NCBI GenBank assembly: GCA_963666945.2
Contig: CAXXRT010000045.1
Location: 1-64,000, forward strand
Source of the DNA: G963666945 sp963666945
GTDB taxonomy: Bacteria; Bacteroidota; Bacteroidia; Bacteroidales; Marinifilaceae
DNA length: 64,000 nt
Direction: 5' to 3'
Shown: one piece after another, positions 57,333 to 64,000 of the stretch
How the letters are laid out: every line of letters starts with the position of its first letter
Position numbering within the stretch: position 1 is the first letter of the stretch
Position numbers and translations under genes: made by a program
The notes under the pieces: model-generated
The model's input: the letters and a program-made list of their open reading frames with translations, nothing else
What the model was told of the DNA's origin: nothing
Databases searched by the model: none

Positions 57333-58949
57333 ATGAAAAAATATTGTTTTTTATTAGTTCTGTTGAGTCTCTTTAGTAGTTTGAAATCCCAGACTGTGAA
57401 TATAATTCCCAAGCCTCAGAATGTTGAATTTAATAATGGTGAGTTTATACTTTCACCTGAAACTTCATTGATTGTTGAGGGTAAATGTGAGAATTTGGAG
57501 TTTGCAATTAAGCCTTTACAATCAATCCTTAAAAATTCTTTTAATAAGGGAATTAAGGTGAAGTGTGAGAAGAAAAAACTACTTAAAGGGAAAAATACTG
57601 TAAAGATTAAAATATCAAAAGATTATAAGCCTGAGGCATATTCCTTAATGATAAAGAAATCAGGTATTATTATTGAGGCTGGTAGTTCCAGCGGGGTGTT
57701 TTATGCGATTCAATCTTTGAGACAATTGTTGCCTGCAGATATAGAAAGTGGAAAGAAATATGAGTTTTTTAAACTGACATGTTTAAAAATAGAAGATGAA
57801 CCGCGTTTTGAATACAGGGGAATGCATCTTGATGTAGGTCGTCATTTCTTTACAGTGGAAGAGGTAAAGAAATACATTGATATGATTGCAATGCATAAAA
57901 TGAATGTATTTCATTGGCACCTTACAGAAGATCAGGGATGGAGAATTGCAATAGAGAAATATCCAAGATTAGTATCTGTTGGTTCTGTAAGAGAAGAGAC
58001 TGTTATAGGAGGTAATTCTACTGTTTACGATGGTAAAGAGCATAAGGGTTTTTATACCAAAGATGATATAAGAGAAGTAGTCAATTACGCAAAAGAACGA
58101 TTTATAACAGTTATTCCTGAAATTGAATTACCTGGCCATTCCTTAGCTGCATTGGCATCGTATCCTGAGTATGGTTGTTCCGGAGGTCCATATAAAGTAA
58201 AGAAAAGGTGGGGTGTTTCAGATGAGGTGTATTGTGCTGGAAATGACAAGACTTTTGAGTTTCTGGAAAATATACTGACAGAAGTTATTGAATTGTTTCC
58301 ATCAGAGTATATTCATATAGGTGGAGATGAGTGTCCTAAAAAATCGTGGAAGAAGTGTGAAAAGTGCCAGAAAAGAATAAACGATGAAGGCTTAAAAGAT
58401 GAACATGAATTACAGAGTTATTTTATAAGGAGAATAGAGAAATTCCTGAATTCAAAAGGAAAAATAATTATTGGCTGGGATGAAATCCTTGAAGGTGGCG
58501 TTGCTCCCAATGCCACAGTAATGTCATGGAGAGGAGTAAAAGGTGGTATTGAAGCCGCAAAACAGAACCACAAAGTTATTATGACTCCCGATACACATTG
58601 TTATTTTGATCACTATCAGACAGAAAATAGAAGGAGGGAACCTTTTGCTATTGGAGGTTTCACTAATTTAGAAAAAGTGTATAGTTATGAACCTGTACCT
58701 AAGGAATTATCTAAGAATGAATCTAATTATATTATGGGTGCACAGGCTAATGTATGGACAGAGTATATTAAATATTTCTCTCAATTACAATACATGTGTT
58801 TACCAAGAATGAGTGCCTTGTCTGAGGTTGTATGGACAAATCCAGAAAATAAAGATTACAAAGATTTTAAAGAGCGAGTTAAATTTCTTTTCAAAAGGTT
58901 TGATGCTCTTGGGTATAGCTATGCTAAACATATTTTGAAGGAGGAATAA
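57333..58949 (+). CDS. GH20 beta-N-acetylhexosaminidase
   Basis: A 538-residue secreted enzyme (signal peptide ending SSLKSQ) that removes terminal beta-linked GlcNAc or GalNAc. A GH20b N-terminal domain (residues about 25-140) precedes the (beta/alpha)8 barrel with HWHLTEDQGWRIAI, PEIELPGHSLAAL and the catalytic pair D332-E333 in IGGDECPK. The substrate-assisted mechanism needs that pair, and it is intact. It lies right after the TlpA-like lipoprotein. This is the only glycosidase near the SusC/SusD locus, so it hints at chitin, peptidoglycan-derived or host-type amino-sugar glycans. Confidence 0.96.
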   Translation: MKKYCFLLVLLSLFSSLKSQTVNIIPKPQNVEFNNGEFILSPETSLIVEGKCENLEFAIKPLQSILKNSFNKGIKVKCEKKKLLKGKNTVKIKISKDYKPEAYSLMIKKSGIIIEAGSSSGVFYAIQSLRQLLPADIESGKKYEFFKLTCLKIEDEPRFEYRGMHLDVGRHFFTVEEVKKYIDMIAMHKMNVFHWHLTEDQGWRIAIEKYPRLVSVGSVREETVIGGNSTVYDGKEHKGFYTKDDIREVVNYAKERFITVIPEIELPGHSLAALASYPEYGCSGGPYKVKKRWGVSDEVYCAGNDKTFEFLENILTEVIELFPSEYIHIGGDECPKKSWKKCEKCQKRINDEGLKDEHELQSYFIRRIEKFLNSKGKIIIGWDEILEGGVAPNATVMSWRGVKGGIEAAKQNHKVIMTPDTHCYFDHYQTENRRREPFAIGGFTNLEKVYSYEPVPKELSKNESNYIMGAQANVWTEYIKYFSQLQYMCLPRMSALSEVVWTNPENKDYKDFKERVKFLFKRFDALGYSYAKHILKEE

Positions 58950-59015
58950 TTGGTAATGTCAACATTTTGTGATTGTACAATGTGATAATTATATTGGTTA
59001 ATACTTTTATTGGTT

Positions 59016-59056
59016 AAGGGGTATTTGCATTAATTTATAAGCAAATACCCCTTTTT
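59016..59056 (+). terminator. terminator after the GH20 gene
   Basis: AAGGGGTATTTGC / GCAAATACCCCTT stem (13 bp), then T run. It closes the GH20 transcript before the second sigma gene. Confidence 0.92.
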
Positions 59057-59213
59057 AAGACAATAATGGTAATAGAGTATTTGTAGATTTTATTATGAAA
59101 TATACTTTATTCAATGATGTAAAATAGAATATTTGATAAATATGTTTTATAATAATGACTTGCTTGCTTAAAAATTAATATTATTTTTGAAGAACAATTC
59201 ACAAGCAAATTCA

Positions 59214-59774
59214 ATGATTTCTGACAGGGAAATACTTATAACATTATTAAGTAGTAAAGATAAAGGTTTTGAGCTTTTGTTTGAGCGTTATTATAAGCCA
59301 TTGGTTTTATTCGCCTTTGATATACTGGAAGATAATGATACCGCAGAGGATATTGTTCAGGAATTATTTCTAAAGCTTTGGAAAAAAGAATATTATAAAA
59401 AAGTACTTGACACCTCATTTTCATCTTACCTTTTTGGAGCAGTAAAGAATGCCTGTTATAATAGAGAAGAAAAGATTGATATTCTAAAGAATAAAAAAGA
59501 ACTTAATGATTTTGATATATTAGAACAGGAGGTGACAATGCTTAATGAAGATCTTGTAAAAGAATTAAAGACAGAGATAGATAATCTTCCTGAAAGAACC
59601 AAAGAGGTAATATATATGGTTTTCCTCAATAAAATGAAATACAAAGAGGTGGCTAGTGAATTAAATATATCTGTAAATACAGTGAAAACCTTGCTAAGGA
59701 ATGGTTTAAATCAGTTACGTGCAGTATTTAAAGATAAGGTAGAAATCTTCCTGTTTTTACTGCTAAATCAGTAG
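59214..59774 (+). CDS. ECF RNA polymerase sigma factor (second)
   Basis: A 186-residue FecI-like ECF sigma factor from the ATG at 59214 (MISDREILI); a TTG at 59187 could add nine residues. Region 2 shows FELLFERYYKPLVLFAFD and AEDIVQELFLKLWK. Region 4 shows LPERTKEVIYMVFLNK and MKYKEVASELNISVNTVKT. It lies 91 bases ahead of its FecR partner, exactly the distance seen in the first unit. Confidence 0.92.
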   Translation: MISDREILITLLSSKDKGFELLFERYYKPLVLFAFDILEDNDTAEDIVQELFLKLWKKEYYKKVLDTSFSSYLFGAVKNACYNREEKIDILKNKKELNDFDILEQEVTMLNEDLVKELKTEIDNLPERTKEVIYMVFLNKMKYKEVASELNISVNTVKTLLRNGLNQLRAVFKDKVEIFLFLLLNQ

Positions 59775-59865
59775 GCTCTATATTTTTTTCAATTTTTTAA
59801 AAAAAAATTAGAAAATCCATTCACCCATTTTTTAATTTACCTGTCTAACTGGTAAAACTGAAAAA

Positions 59866-61020
59866 ATGGAACAATCAAAATATGTACAAGATTTAATTAT
59901 AGCCAATGCCACAGGTAATATATCTGAGGATGAAAAGCAGATTCTATTTAGATGGAAATCAGAGAGTAAGTCGAATTTGGAAGAATACAATAGGCTTACC
60001 AGATTATGTAAGAGATTTGGATTTGCAACTGAATGGGATAATATTAACGTTGAAAAGGCCAAAGTTTTATTTAAAAATAAGACAGAGAAAAAACGTTTGG
60101 TTCCATTATGGATAAGAATAGCTGCTTCAATCATTATAATTTTTTATATAGGATTTACCTTTTTCTATGAGAATACTTTTTTATCTGAAACGCATCAGGT
60201 AGTTGATATTTTACCAGGTAAATCTAAAGCAACACTGACATTGTCAGATGGGCAAATAATTGATCTGGAAAATTCCGATAGTAAGGTATTTGATAAGATT
60301 GAAGGTGTACAACTTATAAAAAATGATTCAAGGACTTTAGTCTATAATAAGTTATTGGATTATTCTAAAGTTAATATAAAGTACAATACAATTAAGGTTC
60401 CAAGGGGAGGAGAATATCAACTTGTTCTTAGTGACGGAACAAAAGTGTGGCTCAATTCAGAGACTACATTAAAATACCCTATAAATTTTGTTGGAAATAC
60501 AAGGGAAGTTACTTTAATCGGAGAGGCATATTTTGAGGTTGCACATAATAAAGAGAAACCATTTTATGTAAGTTTAGAAGTAAGCAGAGTAAAAGTTTTA
60601 GGAACCTCATTTAATATTAAGGCTTTTAGGGGGGAGGAAAATACTGAAGTTACATTAACAGAGGGAAAGGTTAATGTTGAGGTAGATAATAATAAATATT
60701 TACTTATTCCTGGAAACCAGGCCAAAATAAATAGATCAAATAGAGATGCAGAAGTGATTAATGTTGATGTGAATAGTCATATTTCATGGAAAGATGGTGT
60801 CTTCCAGTTTGTAGATATTTCTATTGAAGAACTTGTAATAAGTCTTGGTAGATGGTACGATGTGGAGTTTGTGTTTTCCAGGGAAAGTCTTAAGTATGAA
60901 CGGTTCTCAGGTGCTGTTACCAAGTATAGGAATATAAAATATATACTTGATATTATTGAGGAAACAAAAGATTTAAGATTTGAAATTGATAAGAAAAAAA
61001 TTACTGTAGTGCAAAGATAA
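59866..61020 (+). CDS. FecR-family anti-sigma factor (second)
   Basis: A 384-residue anti-sigma protein with a transmembrane helix at residues 82-101. The periplasmic FecR core reads VPRGGEYQLVLSDGTKVWLN and GEAYFEVAHNKEKPFYVS, with a C-terminal DUF4974 domain (IEELVISLGRWYDVEFVF). It would relay the state of the downstream SusC to the sigma factor. The two FecR proteins are similar in layout but clearly different in sequence, so they are paralogues serving different receptors. Confidence 0.93.
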   Translation: MEQSKYVQDLIIANATGNISEDEKQILFRWKSESKSNLEEYNRLTRLCKRFGFATEWDNINVEKAKVLFKNKTEKKRLVPLWIRIAASIIIIFYIGFTFFYENTFLSETHQVVDILPGKSKATLTLSDGQIIDLENSDSKVFDKIEGVQLIKNDSRTLVYNKLLDYSKVNIKYNTIKVPRGGEYQLVLSDGTKVWLNSETTLKYPINFVGNTREVTLIGEAYFEVAHNKEKPFYVSLEVSRVKVLGTSFNIKAFRGEENTEVTLTEGKVNVEVDNNKYLLIPGNQAKINRSNRDAEVINVDVNSHISWKDGVFQFVDISIEELVISLGRWYDVEFVFSRESLKYERFSGAVTKYRNIKYILDIIEETKDLRFEIDKKKITVVQR

Positions 61021-61027
61021 AAACAAA

Positions 61028-61058
61028 GGCTGAGTGATGTTGGTAGCCTCCCTCAGCC
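61028..61058 (+). terminator. hairpin between the second FecR and SusC
   Basis: GGCTGAG / CTCAGCC 7-bp outer stem with a 17-base interior, seven bases after the fecR stop. It occupies the same position as the hairpin at 47166-47196. Confidence 0.5.
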
Positions 61059-61100
61059 AAAGTGGTTTTAAATTTTAGTAAAAATCTAAATTACAAATTT

Positions 61101-64000
61101 ATGAAAAAAAAACGAATTAAGTGGCTTCTTACCTTAAATGGTAGGGCTAGAAAATTATTATTGATTATGAAACTAATTGTTGTACTGGTGTTTGCATTAG
61201 TGATTGGACTTAGTGCCAATACTCTTTCTCAGCAAAAGGTTAATCTTCAGATGGGAAATACAACCTATGAAGAGTTGTTTAGAGAAATTAAGAAACAAAC
61301 AGGTCATTATGTTATTTATAACAATAAACGACTTGATAAGGACGAATCAATAGATGTTAATTTTGTTGATGAAGTATTGGATAATGTTTTAAAAGAAGTA
61401 CTCAAGGGAAAAGAACTTGTATATGTAATCAAAGATGAATTTATAATTCTTAAGCCTGCACAAAAAAATAAAGAAGTTGAGCAGGTTAAAAAGATTATTG
61501 TCAAAGGGAAAGTAACTGATATAAACGGAAAGCCTCTTCCTGGTGTTACTATAATGATAAAAGGAACAAATCTGGGAGTTGCAACAAATGTTGATGGTAA
61601 GTTTGAAATATCTGTTCCTAAGATGGGAGAGACTCTAATATTTTCTTTTATAGGAATGGTAACTAAAAAGGTTGTTGTAAAGGAGGAATATATAAAAGTT
61701 CAGTTAAAAGAAACAAACAAAGAATTAGATGATGTAATAGTTGTTGGTTATCAGTCAGTTCGTAAAGAGCGTATGACGGGTAGTTCAACTACTGTTACAG
61801 CTAAAGATATTGTTGGTAAAGGACTCACTTCTATTGAGGAAGCGCTAAGTAATTCTGTTTCCGGTTTGAATATGATTACCAGTGGACGTCCGGGAGCTAA
61901 TTCACAAATACAAATTAGGGGTATTAACTCATTAAATGGGAGTACAGAACCAATATGGATTGTTGACGGTATGCCCATGCAGGGAGAAATTCCAAATATA
62001 AAAGTTGGTGCGTCAGAATTACAGTCTACTATTTTCACTTCAGGTATAGGAAATATTTCACCAAATGATATTAAGTCAATTACAGTACTGAAAGATGCAG
62101 CAGCAACAGCAATATATGGAGCACGAGCTGCTAATGGAGTTATTGTTATTGAAACCAAGTCCGGTCTTGTTGGTAAAACTAAATTTAATTTCACTGCCGA
62201 TTTTGGTTTAAAAGAGCGCCCTGTAAATAATATTGAAATGATGAATACAGCTCAAAAGATTCAGTTTGAAAGAGAAATTTATAAAGATGAAACTGCTTGG
62301 GTTTTTGAACCTGGAAGAGTTATGAAATATCTTAAAATAGCTGGTTTAGGTGGAATTACAAATGAGGAGGCAGAAAAAAAAATATCAAAATTATCAAAAA
62401 TAGATACGGATTGGTTTAAAGAAATTTTTCGTGATGGCATAAATAAACAATTTAATTTTAGTATGTCAGGTGGAACAGAAAAAACACAACATTATACATC
62501 TTTTAATTATCTGACAGAAACCGGTGTAGCACCCAATAATAAATATAGCAGACTGGGAATGAAAAGTAAAATTACTCATATTCCAAATAAGAAAATAAGA
62601 ATTAATGGAGGTATTGGTGTAACAGTTAGAAAGGATAGGGTAACAGCTAGTTTGGTAGATCCTTTAGAATATGCAATGTATGCAAACCCATATGAGAAAC
62701 CTTATAATGAAGATGGTTCTTATGCAAGTGATATTACTTACTTACCTATATTAAGTAAAGTGCATTCTGGTTTAGAATGGGAAGATTTTAATATTATTAA
62801 AGAACTAAATGATAATACAAAAACAAGTAGGTATATTGATGCAGAAATTTCGTTAAAATTTGAATGGGAGATTATACAAGGATTAATGTTTTCTTCACAT
62901 GGAGTTTATAATATAAACTCTAACCATGATAGAATTGTAGAAGGAGAGAATACATATACCAACTTTAAAAATAATTGGTATGAGTATTATGACGATTGGG
63001 ATGCTGACCTGGATAAAAAATTAGTTAAAGGTTCACTTTGTGAAAATACAGGCTATAGTAATGGATATACTTTTAAAAATACTATACAATATTCAAAAGA
63101 TTTTGGTTTGGGAACCCATATAATTAATCTTTTTATTGGACAGGAGATAATGGAAAGAAATGCTAATAATTTTTATAATTATTCCCCAGTCTTTGATAAT
63201 ATACATAATATTATAGGGTTCCCTGATTTAAAGGGAGTAGATGCTACTACTATAAATTTTGGAAGATTAGGAAATACTGGTAAAAATACCTCAAAAATTT
63301 CATCATTCTATGGGAATGCTTCATATTCTTATAAAGATAGATATATTATTACAGGGGCAGTACGTTATGATGGATCTGATATTATTGGTAACAAGAATCA
63401 ATTTACACCTTTATGGAATACTGCTATAAGATGGAATCTACATAAAGAAATTTTTTTGGAAAGCTTCGATTGGGTTAACCTTTTATCGTTTAGAGCAGGC
63501 TTTGGGTATACTGGTAGTATTGATAAGAATGCTCTTCCATTCTTATCATATACCTTAGGTACTAGTATAATATATGATGATCAGCAAGTTCCTACAGAAT
63601 TTACCTATCCAAATCCTAATATAAAATGGCAAAAGAAGAGGGATATGAATATTGGTTTTGATTTTTCTCTTCTTGATTATAGAATAGAATTAGGAGTTAA
63701 TTATTATTACAATATTACAAAAGACCTGTTAGACAGAAGACGTTTAGCTTCTTCTTCTGGACGTACCGAAGCCTATGCCAATGTTGCTGATCTATATAAT
63801 AGTGGTGTTGAGATAGATTTAGGGCTTACTGTTTTAAAACGTAAAAACATACAGTGGTTTACTAATTTAAATTTTGCATATAATAAAAACAAAATTAAAA
63901 ACTCCTTTTATGATAGTGTAGATGATTTACCTACAAAAATAACTCAAAGCAATGGAAGACAGTATGTTAATGATTATCCTGCAGGAGGTTGGTATGGTTA
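61101..64000 (+). CDS. susC: SusC/RagA TonB-linked outer-membrane protein, 3' end outside window
   Basis: Open from ATG 61101 to the window edge (966 codons), no stop seen. The start MKKKRIKWLLTLNGRARK and a second hydrophobic core ending NTLSQ give the long signal typical of these receptors. An STN domain (VNLQMGNTTYEELFREIKKQ) links it to the FecR upstream, followed by a carboxypeptidase-regulatory-like domain (VKGKVTDINGKPLPGVTIMI), a plug (IWIVDGMPMQGEIPN, SITVLKDAAATAIYGARAAN) and much of the barrel. A SusD partner is expected just beyond the window. This copy is not frameshifted. Confidence 0.95.
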   Translation, partial: MKKKRIKWLLTLNGRARKLLLIMKLIVVLVFALVIGLSANTLSQQKVNLQMGNTTYEELFREIKKQTGHYVIYNNKRLDKDESIDVNFVDEVLDNVLKEVLKGKELVYVIKDEFIILKPAQKNKEVEQVKKIIVKGKVTDINGKPLPGVTIMIKGTNLGVATNVDGKFEISVPKMGETLIFSFIGMVTKKVVVKEEYIKVQLKETNKELDDVIVVGYQSVRKERMTGSSTTVTAKDIVGKGLTSIEEALSNSVSGLNMITSGRPGANSQIQIRGINSLNGSTEPIWIVDGMPMQGEIPNIKVGASELQSTIFTSGIGNISPNDIKSITVLKDAAATAIYGARAANGVIVIETKSGLVGKTKFNFTADFGLKERPVNNIEMMNTAQKIQFEREIYKDETAWVFEPGRVMKYLKIAGLGGITNEEAEKKISKLSKIDTDWFKEIFRDGINKQFNFSMSGGTEKTQHYTSFNYLTETGVAPNNKYSRLGMKSKITHIPNKKIRINGGIGVTVRKDRVTASLVDPLEYAMYANPYEKPYNEDGSYASDITYLPILSKVHSGLEWEDFNIIKELNDNTKTSRYIDAEISLKFEWEIIQGLMFSSHGVYNINSNHDRIVEGENTYTNFKNNWYEYYDDWDADLDKKLVKGSLCENTGYSNGYTFKNTIQYSKDFGLGTHIINLFIGQEIMERNANNFYNYSPVFDNIHNIIGFPDLKGVDATTINFGRLGNTGKNTSKISSFYGNASYSYKDRYIITGAVRYDGSDIIGNKNQFTPLWNTAIRWNLHKEIFLESFDWVNLLSFRAGFGYTGSIDKNALPFLSYTLGTSIIYDDQQVPTEFTYPNPNIKWQKKRDMNIGFDFSLLDYRIELGVNYYYNITKDLLDRRRLASSSGRTEAYANVADLYNSGVEIDLGLTVLKRKNIQWFTNLNFAYNKNKIKNSFYDSVDDLPTKITQSNGRQYVNDYPAGGWYG

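Overview
This 64-kb window comes from an AT-rich member of the Bacteroidota, most likely a Bacteroidales-like lineage. The evidence is two ECF sigma/FecR/SusC regulatory units, a SusC/SusD pair with DUF4843 and PKD-like lipoproteins, a DUF4105 (Lnb-type) protein, a FatA-type acyl-ACP thioesterase, a DUF6249 protein and promoters of the TTTG-N20-TAnnTTTG type. There is no rRNA, CRISPR array or intact transposase.

Layout. 1-6.4 kb: a MaoC-like fragment, an RluA-family pseudouridine synthase, a PP2C phosphatase, then a tight four-gene minus-strand operon (FakA-FakB fusion, DUF1295 protein, membrane-anchored PrxQ, PlsY). This looks like a fatty-acid salvage and phospholipid unit: the kinase makes acyl-phosphate and PlsY consumes it. 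6.7-17 kb: a lipoprotein, an MBL-fold protein, an S9 peptidase, a frameshifted TraB/TIKI-like gene, rsgA plus a methyltransferase, a non-coding stretch holding a MITE-like element and an 11-bp tandem repeat, then a PQQ-type beta-propeller protein and a TPR protein. 17-21 kb: GH15 plus a fused trehalose-6-phosphate synthase/phosphatase. 21.5-25 kb: a cobalamin-riboswitch-controlled BtuB-like receptor with a lipoprotein CbiK. 25.3-28.9 kb: an APC permease with a PTS-IIA-like tail and a radical SAM gene. Every gene between about 18.9 and 28.9 kb except GH15 carries several single-base frameshifts. They mostly fall in short homopolymers and leave the motifs readable, so this is either a decaying block or a poor-quality stretch of assembly.

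29-45 kb is ordinary and clean: a sirtuin with mnmE, a flavodoxin-fold reductase, tRNA-Gly and tRNA-Tyr, clpB, an OsmC protein, two near-identical promoter-transcript-hairpin units that look like tandem small RNA genes, the truA-DUF4105-fatA-rsmE operon, a DUF6249 protein, yggS, a dihydroorotate-dehydrogenase-like gene and zupT.

45-64 kb is an outer-membrane uptake region. Sigma, FecR, SusC, SusD, DUF4843, a PKD-like lipoprotein, another lipoprotein, a TlpA-like thioredoxin lipoprotein and a GH20 hexosaminidase are followed by a second sigma/FecR/SusC set that runs off the end. Both SusC proteins have an STN signalling domain, matching trans-envelope control through FecR and the ECF sigma factor. 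The two sigma-FecR spacers share a motif at identical spacing.
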